Shown here in pieces: positions 23,801 through 36,200 of a DNA stretch of 64,000 nt. The position numbers and the translations under genes were made by a program. This DNA is from Trichobilharzia szidati (taxonomy: Eukaryota; Platyhelminthes; Trematoda; Strigeidida; Schistosomatidae): positions 107,025,256 to 107,089,255 of the forward strand of contig OX235271.1 of the NCBI GenBank assembly GCA_944472155.2. The letters run 5' to 3'. The notes below the pieces were generated by a model. That model was not told where the DNA came from, did not search any database, and was given only the letters and a program-made list of their open reading frames with translations. Position 1 is the first letter of the stretch. Every line of letters starts with the position of its first letter.

Positions 23801-26800
23801 CAAAATGAGAAAGTGTAACCAAAAAATAAAAAATGGCTGAAGGCTATTAGAAAAGAGTAATACTACAGTTAAGGTAAGGATATAGTGTGAGCATACGTAA
23901 GCATGGCGAATGGATGCTGTTTCTTTAAATTAAGCTTTGAATTTTGAAAACTTATTCCGAAAATATTTTTCGTCCATTACCTACAAGTGTTTTGCAGTTG
24001 TGGAGGAGGTGACAGGAAATAGACAGCAATTTTCTGAAATGTACGCTCTTATACGTCTCAGGAGGAAATAATGCACCAGGCTACGTAGGTATAAAATGCA
24101 TACGTATCGATTAAGCACAGGTACACTCCAAAAGTCAGTGTAACCTATACAACAATTCTGCAAGATGTTCACTTGAATATTTCAGACGGAATACGATTTG
24201 GTTAGAACATGTTTTTCACTAAGTATTAGCAGACATTACTCACTGCCACAACATGGACGTGTTTTTTGTTTACTTTAGTCCGTCTTATTTTTACCAGCAT
24301 AATCGTTATACAGGGGTAAATCTAGCGGTAAGCAATATTTGGTTCGTACTCCACATAAATAAAGTGCTGGAGTTTTTATGCTTTGGGCGGCTTTTTCACC
24401 AACATTGGAATGTTGAGTGGAGAGTCATACAATATATAACAGCGCAAATTACGGCTTATAAGAACAATCCAGCCGTAGGGTTATTCCACCTCAGGTAGTA
24501 TCAAATGAATTTTCAGGTAACCCGCATGCTCTCCGGAAGTTCAACATATGCTATCGTAGGGCTAAACTGCTAAGAAATGGTTTACACCTAGATACAAGGA
24601 GCAGTTTTAAGTGTCATTCATTTGTAAGTCTAAATCACCATCACTGTGCGTCTTCAACAAGCTTGAAATAACCTTCCAAACCGGCTCTTCTAGAGCAGAA
24701 TCAATAAAATACAATAAAATAAACTATTCTGGTACCTCACAGTAGCAGTTATATTGTTTGAATGGATATCATATAGGAAATTAGTTGTTGAACAGCTGCA
24801 ATGTGTCAAACTAGAAATGGTTAACAACCTGACTGCTTGAAAAAGATACACAACAGTATTTCTATGCAGAGAATAGACGAAGGAATTTTATTGTAGCTGT
24901 AATATTCCTACAGCTGAATTCTGTGGCTCTGTATTTTGAAGCATCCAAAACCGTGGTAGTAGTTTTCAAGGCCTCACAAAGTGGTTACAAATTTCAAAAG
25001 TTGTATGGAGTGGATCTTGAATTATTAAGTGAGAAATTGTGCGCAATTCTCATTTTTTCAGAAAGGAAAACATGGGCTATTTGATAATAACCTCAAATCG
25101 CTAGCACACAAGATGACTGGAAATTGTGCTTCATTGTACTCTAATCTGTACTGATTTCGAGTAATTGGAAGAAGTTGACAATGATTATTTCTAATACTTT
25201 GCTATGAGACTATTTAATCTAGATAACTTTGTTTCTGATCCTATATCTTCTGAATATATGAGAAAAATCCTTGTTTAAATTTTTATTAGTGTATGTAGAT
25301 GTGAACTGCACACATTTGTTTTCATTCTTACTGGTAAGTAAACACCTCTCCGCCTTCGAATTGTTCTACGTTGACACCAGTCAGTCTCTGTAAGTGAGAA
25401 TTTAACATCTACTGAATATCAAGCAAAATTTTCATGTTAATCTTCATGAAGTTAACTTGCTTTGACAGTAAATCTCTTTCCAACTTAAGTTGGATGATTG
25501 AGTGACAACTGAAAATGTTACTTTGGCTGACTGTAGACTCAATGCGCCCCTCTGTCAGTTATAGCAGAAATTCAGTTTTGAATTTTTGTGCCAGTATGTC
25601 AGAAGCCAAAATAGGGAGTATGTCACTAGACGATCTTTTTAAAATAGTTTTGGTTAGTGGCCCATGAATAATTAGATTACGTTGTATTATAAGTTAAGCC
25701 TTACAAGTTCTTTCCTCTTACTACCACATTTCTTTGTGAAAATACTCATTGTGACATTCTCTTGTTAAAGTGATAACATTTTATGCATGAAATGCTAAAA
25801 GGAACAAAATATCACGCATGTTGTGATGACTGCTGCTAACTATACACATCATATGAGCCTCAATAGATAACATAGGCACAGCTTGGAATTAGTTGCAAGG
25901 CAACAGTTACCTCTACGTCGTGTCGAAAAATAGATTTTACAGGGATCCTCGGAAAAGAAGTTATTAAAGTGTCTGTTCCTATGAAAGTTTATTCAACTAC
26001 TAACAGAAGCCCTATATAAAACAAAGATAGTCAGATATCTCGTTTTCTTCAGCCTTATTAGTAAAATGTGAAAGAGTAATTCTCCGATGTCATTACCAAG
26101 TACCCTTTAGCTCTGCAAACTAGATGTAGTGAGATTATAAAATGCAAGTTATATCCAAGATACTACTCAGAAAATAGTAAGGCTTCAATTGTGGAGTGTT
26201 AAGTAACTAAATATGATATGAGAATACAGCGTGTTCAGAGCTCCTGACACGTTTAGTTTACATACAAGAAGATCTGAGCTCTGGAGCTATTCCAGAACTT
26301 GCAAGTTATTTTTCAAAGAGGCGATTCAGAGGGAGGGAAACTTCATTTTGAATATTCCACGAAGATAAAAGTGCTCATAGAGCATATTTTATAAATGATA
26401 GCCTAGGAAATGACTGCCAAAGACACTAATTTTATCCTCATTTCAAACATTTCATGTATTCTATTGCCAGCAGGATGTATATATATTAGTTGGATTCCTT
26501 TTTCACAACTTGTGCTGACGCTTATTCTGTCGTTCACTGAATATTCAGCATCGAAAAATTTAGTCTTCTGTCGTGGTTAAGAGCTACTGGGCAGTTGTAT
26601 CTTCAGTGTACTTACCTAGTCTAAAGTTTGACTGCATTATTCTTAACTATTAGAACCACTTATGGTTGATATATTTCAACGTTCATCTGACAGAAATACA
26701 ACAACAGACAGGAGTAACTGTGACACGGAAAGAGAATCACAAGTTCTTCCTCTTTGAAAGAAAACCTTGTTTATTGATTCAGCGTAGAATTAGAGTTAGA

Positions 26801-27156
26801 TTAATCCGAATCACAACCATACTTTTTTATTTATTGAAGAACTATCCTACAGATCTTCCTCTTATAATAATTTTCAAAACTGTAGCTACATGTCTAACTT
26901 GTCCTTCATAGTGTTCATTACTTTTTATGCTAGAAGATTTGACTAAATTAACCAGTGACCAGTGTAAAACAGACTTCTATTTTTTATTATTCTACTGGGG
27001 ATATTTAACCACAAGAAAGAAATGTTTATGAGTACAGTATTTTATGTTGACCTTGGGACCAAATACCTTTGATAAAAGCTCCATTTAGTCACATGTTTCT
27101 CGTGGTTATTGTTTAACTACAGCTACCGAATTTGTTTTGATATCAGTCCAAGAGGA
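20836..27156. other. 6.3-kb stretch upstream of BCKDHA with no recognised gene
   Basis: AT-rich DNA with stops in all frames. Simple sequence is present, such as AATA units at 21308-21342. No retroelement domain or tRNA-like head was recognised. The BCKDHA promoter presumably lies at its right end. The open frame at 24253-24498 looks like chance. Confidence 0.5.
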
Positions 27157-27219
27157 ATGATTAGAAAATCAGCCTTCTGTCACCTCTTCAAGAGATTTGC
27201 TTCGGGTCATGCTTGTTCG
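27157..27219 (+). CDS. BCKDHA: BCKDHA exon 1, mitochondrial presequence
   Basis: 21 codons, [20 protein letters not shown] plus Ser: basic and hydroxylated, with no acidic residue, as expected of a matrix-targeting peptide. The donor is GTAGGT. The start is chosen because it is the only ATG in phase with exon 2 and gives a presequence. A TTTTGATATCAG acceptor-like site lies 14 bases upstream. Confidence 0.85.
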
Positions 27220-30200
27220 GTAGGTTTAGTAAACATAAAAGCACATAGATAGTTTTCTTTTCCTGATCACACTATCCCATACACAAACACTTTGGATTTT
27301 ATTCGTCCAGAACGATCAGGCTGCATACGAATTTTTCAAGTCGCTGACAAGAATGGTGAAATTAAAGTCCCTAATTATAAATCTGAGGTATCAGTTTGTT
27401 TTGTTGATAACTTGCTTTAGTTAGACAAGAATTTACTAATGGATATTTTTACAAAGATGATCACTTTGAGAACTTTTGATAAAATAATGTATGAATCGCA
27501 ACGTCAAGGTCGAATATCATTTTATATGACCAGCTATGGAGAAGAAGCAGCGACTGTTAGTTCTGCAGCAGCGCTAAAGCCAGGTAATTGATCTCAATGT
27601 TGATTGCTCATCTGTAGAGGATTTCATATATGCTCAATACAGAGAAGCCGGAGTTCTTTTATGGCGGGGGCAAAAATTAGAAAATCTAATGGATCAGTGT
27701 TACTCAAATGTTGGTGATAGGAATAAAGGCCGTCAAATGCCGCTTCACTATGGATCGAGGGAACTTAATTTCTCTACTGTATCATCTCCTCTTGGTACTC
27801 AAATACCTATTGGTAGGAGTTGTAAATTAATTCTCTACTTTTGAGAATATTTAAAAACACTATTAATGGGCTTTATTATTATTTCCTTTAATTCCTAGAG
27901 GAACATAGGGCTTCAGCTGCGCGTCTCCGCTGCGCTCGGTTCTCTGCTAGAGTCTTCACCTGGCTCCAAGTCTGCCCACATGCTTTCATCTTTTCGTCAC
28001 ATGACCTCCTCCAAGTCACCCTTGGACGACCAACTTGCCGCTTCCCGTTCGGGTTCCATTCGAGCGATGGCTTGTCTAGTGATGTCACTTGATGGTTTCC
28101 TCAGAGTATGGCCAATCCATCTCCATTTCTTCCTGCTTATTTGTTTCACAATCGGTTCCTGCTGTGTTGGTTCGCTCCCAGAGATCCCTCACTATTGCTG
28201 ATCTTTTCTGGCCGGCTATCTGATCTTGAGTATTGAGTGAAGACAACTGTGAATGAAGGTCTGTAGTTTGTTTAAGATGCTCTTTATTACGTGCCAAGTC
28301 TCTGATCCGTATAGTAGCACTGACTTCACATTGGAGTTGGACAAACGGATGTTATTTTTGATGCTGAGTGCTGTTGACCTCCACACAGACTTGAGAGTAG
28401 TGAAAGCTTGCCTTGCTTTCCCGATCCTTGCTTCGATATCCTCGTCAGATCCGTCCGCCTGTAGTTGAAACGATGCTTCCCAGGTCGGTAGGTAAGGGAG
28501 ATTGTTTCTTTCAGGTTTCTCCCGTGTATGCTGATTGTTGCCTGTTGTTGTTGCTGCTGTTGGTGGTGTTGCCCAGGAATCTTCATCACCTCTATTTTCT
28601 CTATGTTCACCTGAAGTCCTATCTTTGATGCTTCTTCTGTCAACTTGTTGCTTTTCGCTTGCATATCTTCCAGTATGCGGGAAATCAGACATATATCATC
28701 GGCGAAGTCCAGATCCTTCAAGTTTTTTGTGTGGGTCCATTTTATGCCTGTTTTCCTCATTGCCCGCCGTCTGTTGCATTATCCAATCTACTGCGCATTA
28801 TAGTAGCGGCGAACAAAATTAGTGCGTGGTCTTGTGAGATAAATATTCCAAAAAATAGATTTAGTCTATTCTAAGTTGAAGAAAACCTGAGATATGGTTA
28901 CAGCCCCATTAATCAATAACTTACAAAAGATATTCATATCTTAGATTCTTTGGGAAGCGTGAATAACTTCACAGACAGTAGGTAATTTATTTGCATTTTT
29001 CATTCCTTTGCTTTTCAAGTGGAAAACAGAACTTCAGGCTTGACCTTTGAAGTTTCAGTAGTAGCGGTGTTTTTCTTTTTGCTTAGTAGGGTTTCTAGTC
29101 TCATGCTGAATATTCCTTTTTTATCGAACAAGGTTTAGAAGTTTGTCGACCAATGGTAGAACGCGGACCACAAGATGGGTTGTCGAGCATTCTAAGATTG
29201 AATTCTTGACAGACTTATATGCATTTGGTGTGCCACAATTCTCTGCAGTTGGAATGCATTTCTTTTGGCGTCAACCATGTTTTAAATATTCACATTGAGA
29301 TATTGGAACTATCTCGATCCATATCATCAAGACTCTAGTTCTAGTTTGCAGAAAAAACCGGTGAATGTAACAACAAAACTGTGAAGAATACTGTAGTATA
29401 TTCCTAATGTAAATGATGCTTATGATACCCTTAAAACTCAGTCTGTATTCACTTCTTCAAAAAGATTGGGAAAAACTTTCCAAGTGGAGAATGAAATTAT
29501 GAAAGCAGTTGTCTCATGGCACCTTTATACACAAGCCCCATAAACTCTTTTGTTCAGCTGAGAAATAAATTATGTGCCTGACTTTATTAGATATGAATCC
29601 ATTCGTTTAGAAGCAAAGTTGATGAGGAGTGTTCTCGTCCCAGCAGTTTTCATGAAGGCATTCAAGTGAAGCATTTATTTTGATGTCTAAAGAAATATTT
29701 CATAGTAATAACACAGATTAAACAGCACAAATACTCCATAGCTTAGAAAAATCCTAGAAAATATTTCAGACTTAAGTAGACTGTTATTTTTGTTATTTAT
29801 CGAAAAACCTAGACTGTATCGATAGGGGATTTAAAACAACGAAAGACTGGAAACCAATTTTTTAAATTGGCGGTCAGGAAGATTATTGTATTGTGTCTGT
29901 AGAACATGGCACTAAGTAATCGATTAGTAAAGCAACTGCAAATAAGTTTTTTTGATATTTAAGAAAAAAGACACATCACTTTATTGCGAAATAATAATCT
30001 GTATGAAGTTTGAAATTTGATAAATATTTGAATTCACAGTAGTGGCGTTTGAAATGCTTGGATCTGATTGTTAGTGCGGAGAACTCAGGAGATTAAACAA
30101 TAGAAGCTGGTTTCGTATTTCTTGTTTAATATGAGTGTCTTTTTAGCTAGTTTGCCTAAAAGAGTCATTGAATTATCTGTATGGTTTTTCTCAGCGTCGG

Positions 30201-33200
30201 TGGTTCAGCGATTGAAAGCTCGCCAACCACGCATCTGGTCCCAGATTCGATTTCGGGCAAACACACTCCTGGACCTCGCTAATGTGGTAGTAAAGACGAT
30301 AAAGATGGAAGGTTGGGCGTGAAGCCAGCAACCACACCCCTGCCACCGAAATTTCAAGCCTCTAGCTTGAAGCCCTATGTTCCACTAAGAACATAAAGGA
30401 GTAAAATAATAATAAATAATGGTTTCGCTCAAATAAGTGCAAAACATGAACGCTACAGTGGATTCACTGTCAAGGATGTCAGTCGTATGTAGAAAACAGC
30501 GAATATATTTCAAGAGCACAAAGAGCCGACAAAGTAATTACAATCTGAATTTCAGCAACTCTCGCTAAACTGTAAATAAACCGCTATTTTTAGTAAATTG
30601 ACATATAAATCAAAATGTATTTTAATAGCTTAGCTGAAAAGTGAGTCACATTTTCAATTTTATACTGTGTCACTATCCTCTCTCTTCATCTCTCTCTCTC
30701 TCTCGATATATATATATCTTAAATGAAAGATTCAGACTTCAATTCCTGCAGTTTTAAGAATGTTTCAACAGCTTCAATAAGTTATTAATGAACTTGTGAA
30801 ATTTTTAACTTTATGCACTCAACACTCATTTTAAAAACTGCTGAACAGATTGAACTGATGTATATCATACAACTTAAGAGTCTTTAATATTCCCGTATAG
30901 TGAAATAGAAAGTTTGAACAATGATAGAACAAACACTGGCGCAGATCCATTTTATTTCATCGGTTTCCTACAGCTGAGTACAACCTGTAACATTTAATAA
31001 AACAGGTTATATAATAGAATTTTAACATACATTTTGTTTATGATTATGAATCAGTCCTCCAGTTAGGATTGCTGTAAGGAAGTCATAGTAAAACAAAACA
31101 CAAGGAAGATAAGGTTATTTGAAAATTATTAGTACACACAAATTTTATAAGAGCGAAGGTCCACTTAAAAGACGAGCAAATTTATTGTTAGGTGGTGGTA
31201 AGTCAGTGTTGGCTGTGTAATCGGAGAAAATAGAATGAAGTGATTAGAACTCAAAAAACTTCAGGAAGAAAATTTAGAGTGTACGAAGTCAAATGTGGAG
31301 ATGATGATGTAATTACGGTGAGTAGAATTCAAAGAATCTGACATAAAGTCTATGAAAGTCAGAAATTTGGGTGTATGTGTGTGTTGAAACGAAACAACAG
31401 AAACATATGCCAAACAGCTACTAAGGGGAAAGTTACTAGGGTAATTGATGTCACACGACGGATTCCTTTTGATTGCATAGGTCAGGTTTCAGTTGTTTTA
31501 TTGCAGTTGATTCGGTAAACTGAAGAATATTTGGGCTGCTTAGGCTGTTAATTGTTTTAAATGCTCCCAATGCGTCCGCTTGGTGTTCTGTATCTATCTG
31601 ATGCTTGGTAATTGATGAGTTTAAACCATTCAGTCCCTTTAATCGAAGAATCTTACATAACTCATTCTTTTTTCTCTCAATGAAACTGTTCCTGACATTA
31701 CAAGTGAACTAATATACACAGTTGGAGGTAACATGTGAGGGGTGCTTGTCTATTTTTGACTGTGCCTATGAGTAGGATGTAAGGAACAGAGAGATTAGCT
31801 CTGCTGCCGAATATGTCCTAATCAGTGGCTGCACTTGAAAGTTCATTATTCATTCTTATAATAACTTCACCTTTAAAGTCCAGTTGAGTGAAAATCTATT
31901 TCTTATTGACTGTAATTGTATCTGGATTTTTACATTCTTTCTTGCCATATTTGTTGATGAAAATTTATAGGTTTGAAGTAAAAGTTTGCCTGAGAAGAAT
32001 AAAAGCTTCCAGGTGTGTGGTAGTTATTAAAATAATTACGAGTATTTTAAATTATACGTGTAAGAACCTGAAGAGAACTTATTGTAAAATGAAAAATTTC
32101 GTCCAGATCGAATTTTAATGTACACCAGAGTTCAAAAGTGACTGAAGAATTAATTAACACACATTGAGAATTTGATGTCATATTGTGACAGCAGAAGAGA
32201 AGATACTTGGTAACCGAATGTTTATTAGGATTTCGCATATCTGTATGGCGAAATTATGTAAACCTTGTCGTCATTTGCACAAATCTTCAGTTTTGTGCTA
32301 CTTTGACCTTTTGTATTCCGTTTCCTTGTCTTCTTTTCGTGTCTCTCATGTTTCGCTGCAACGCTGAATCATTTGCTTTCTCTGATTTCAAATCCATCTC
32401 TCCGCTGTTTGAAATATTTATGCCACTGAACATCTCTCCATATACTACTGATAAATCTTATCAGTAGTACACGCCACAACATTACTCTGCTGAAATTACA
32501 CTTTATGTTCCCTAGTAAATTTTTTATTTCTAGATATAATTATGAACAGTAATAGTGAAATTAATAAATTTAACAGTTAACATGACATAGAAAACAAATG
32601 CTTATTTTCTTTAGTAATTTTTTCAGTAAAATAAAAATAATTTTTGAATTAAGATAAGTGTTTGATAAATTTGGCAATATACTAAACATATAAATATATT
32701 TCTATTTTAGATAGGTGTTTATAAGCTTCTTTGTTTTCATATTGTAGCGGCAGGATCGGCTTATTCATACAAATTAGCTGGTAATGGAAGCATTGTTGCC
32801 TGTTACTTTGGAGAAGGAGCAGCTTCTGAAGGAGATGCATTCACTGGTCTTAATTTTGCTGCAACACTGCAGTGCCCTCTACTGCTAATAGTAAGAAATA
32901 ATGCTTATGCTATATCCACTCCTAGTCGGGAGCAATACAGAGGAGATGGAATAGGTTAGATTTAGATTGCATTTCTATAAATATAGATATATTCTATTTT
33001 TTTGAGTACAGTGTTTCAATAAAGACTAAAAAAGTTTAAGTTTTATGATTTAAAAGATTGAAAATATTTATTAGAAATTTAGCATCATTGTTACTTTGTT
33101 TTTGTATTAAAAATTGATGAGCTGACATAATGATTTGGGTGGTCTAATGATTCTATAGGGTGAAATGGACTAATAATGTCGAACTCACCGTGTGACTTAA

Positions 33201-36200
33201 GTAAAACTATTTCCAATTATGTTTAAACTTTATTGATTGCTTCTGACAATATATTTACAATTTAATATTTTTTTGCAGTATGAAATTTATTCCATTCAGT
33301 TCAATTGTAGCATATTTTTTAGAATCAGTTACCTTCGTTTGATTGCATTCTGACAGTTAGATCTATTTACAAGTAAGCTGCATTAAAATTTGACGCATAA
33401 GTTTAATTCATTCAAGGATATCAAAGTCAGGTGACTCTGAACTAGCCATTATTGAAATAACAGAGAAGATTCGCAGCTCAGGTGGATAATTTGGATTAGT
33501 AGTGTTCTCTGAGCTGGTTGGTTTAATTGTGGAGCTTTCGTCGTCCTTTTGTGCTGGAGGTGTTGTACAGAAGGACGATGAAAGCTTCGCAATTAAAACA
33601 ATCAGCTCAGAGAATACAAATAATTCAAAAACTAGCCATTATTATTGTTATTATTATTACTACTATTTCTTTGCTTACAGCTTGATTCCACACCTTATTT
33701 TTGGTTCAAGTATGGAATTTTCAGCATGTGATATCGGCAGGGGGCCGAAACCCAGACCATGTGACGGTCGTCGAGAGTCCTAACCGCTGTTGTGAAATTT
33801 CACTGAAAACGAGAATTGTATTTAAACTGTTGCTAACTGTGAAGTCTCATTTGATTTAACACTATCACAAATCGAATTCATAATTTTTTATTTCCTTAGA
33901 CCATACTTCAAAAAAGGGATGCATAGTGTTGTTGTATGATAAAATAACTAGATAGATTCACTTTGGAATGCTTATCTTGTGAATGCCTCTATAGGCAAAC
34001 ATTCTATGCAGAATTTAAGTTAGAAATAGTTTGGTAAGTGTTAGCAAATTTTTGCAGTAAACGTTATCTGCATGTCATGAAGATCAGTTTGCGTTATGCT
34101 GGTTAATCATTTAGAAGAAATAAAGCTAGTACAAATAAATCTACACTAAAATTATACATATTTTTAAGAGTTAAAATATAGTTTTGAGCAGTTAGGTTAA
34201 AAAAAACGGTTGTATTAGGTGAAGGTGTTAGTATTGGGTAGATTAATTTACTTATCTTTGGAATTCTAAAGTAGTATTACTTAAAAAAGGGATTTAATTT
34301 TAAATAACTAAGTACATTTATACTTATCCTTTTCACAATATAGTTGCTCGAGCAATAGCACTTGGAATTCCTGGTACAAGAGTCGATGGAAATGATGTAT
34401 TCGCTGTATACAGTGCTACAAAAATGGCACGTGAAATATGCCTCAAAGAATGTAGACCAGTATTAATTGAAGCTATGACATATAGGTAAGAAAGTTTATT
34501 TTGGGTTTTTTTCGGTAAAAGTTCTCGAAACCGTTGATTATCATAACAATGGAGATGTATGTCAGTGGTTCGGTGATAGTAGCTGGCTGGTAGCACATCT
34601 GGAGAAGAAAGAAGGCTGAGTAGTAACCCCATCCCATAGAAACAACATCGCAACTACTGAAATCCCAAGCTTGAAATCCTATGTCCCATCCGGAACGCAA
34701 AGAGAGTAAAATGACGATAGAGTAAATAGTCTAGGCACTCACATTACACTAGTTACTGACTAGTGTCCAATCAAAAATATCCAACACAGTCCTACAGGAG
34801 GTCAATCGCGAGCCTGAATAGCTCAGTGGTAACGTCTCTGACTGCAGCACTGGGTGACTTGGGTTCGAATCTCAGAAGGGACATGAGTTCCTTCAAGAGT
34901 GCAGATACGCCTTGCTGATGAGTGCCAACTAGAACGAGACCTAAGTCCAAGCTTTCCTGTCGATTACCTCCAACCATCTAATACTAACGATAGAATAGAG
35001 TTCTAACAGGAAAAATTATTTTGACAGTTACATGAATAAAATATCTTAAAGTTCATCCCTCCTACCCTTGAATTACAAGTAAAAAGACAAATACCTTGGA
35101 CAATCATCTAATCGTGTATTTTGAAAATAGAGATCCTGCTAGTTTTCATTATGTTACCCGCCATTTGAACTTCCTAATAGAATATGAAGTAATCTACAAG
35201 TTTTAGTCGATAGTATATTTGTAATTCTTACAAGGAGTGAAACATAAAAACTTATCTTTTTAAATAATAGAAGCGACTGTAATGTTTGACAGCCTATTAT
35301 TGACATGAATTATCACGTGGTATGATTTATATTTAATAAGCATCGTGTTTCCCCAATATACTTCAGTGGATAGGAAAAAAATTATCTTAGATGGAACTCA
35401 TCAGACTGAAAAAGTATTACTGTCAGAATGTCTATTGTCTGATCACTTCAGTTTCATATGTGATAGGAAAAAAAATATACTTCTTAATGTATTCTACAAA
35501 ATGGAATATTGACACTTGAATTCTCAATGAATTACCTAACCTTTTTTCATGTGTTATACAATAAAAACTTGCAGACATTTACTCACAGTTTAACTTAATA
35601 TTTATTATACAGCGTTATTAGTGACAAAAACTGTAATTTCTTACCAAGTGATTAAATTATTATATCTGGTAATATGTCAGTCACTTTCACCACCTGAAGT
35701 TAAATTTTATTTAACTCTTGTTATCTAGATTGATTATTTTAGTCGTGTAAAAATAATTAATTTTTAATCTGTTGTAGAAATCATTGTTTATTTTACAATG
35801 CTTATTTTTTTTCCTGACAAGCTGTTAATAGCACATCTATTTTTGAAAAAGAAAAAAAACAAACAAACAAAAACAAACACAACTAATGCCAGTGATAGAT
35901 TATTTTCACATCAATGCGATATTGATAATTAAACAAAAAAAAAACAGTTTCGACTTATTGTTTAACTGCTCAAACTCAATAAAATGAGCATTCAATCATA
36001 AGGTGAAGGCAGTTATTCAAATAGAAGAAGTTTAATTTCAAATATAATTGCTTAGAAATTCACTTTGGAGAAATTAGCCAAATTAAGAGAATGAGAGTTT
36101 GGATAATTTTTCAAGTTTTGTCTCATATTTTGTGTCTTCTCATTTTGTACATATATATATATATTCATTTTCATATAACCAACTGATGAAAAGACTTGAG

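Noticed and set aside
28535..28822. Plus-strand Val/Leu-rich open frame near the RTE-like element
   Set aside because: Antisense of the Gln-rich and RT-coding minus strand.
34812..34884. tRNA gene (also at 43630-43690, 53852-53920 and 63365-63438)
   Set aside because: A and B boxes are present, but the arms do not fold into a full cloverleaf and each is the head of a dispersed SINE, so a functional tRNA is unlikely.
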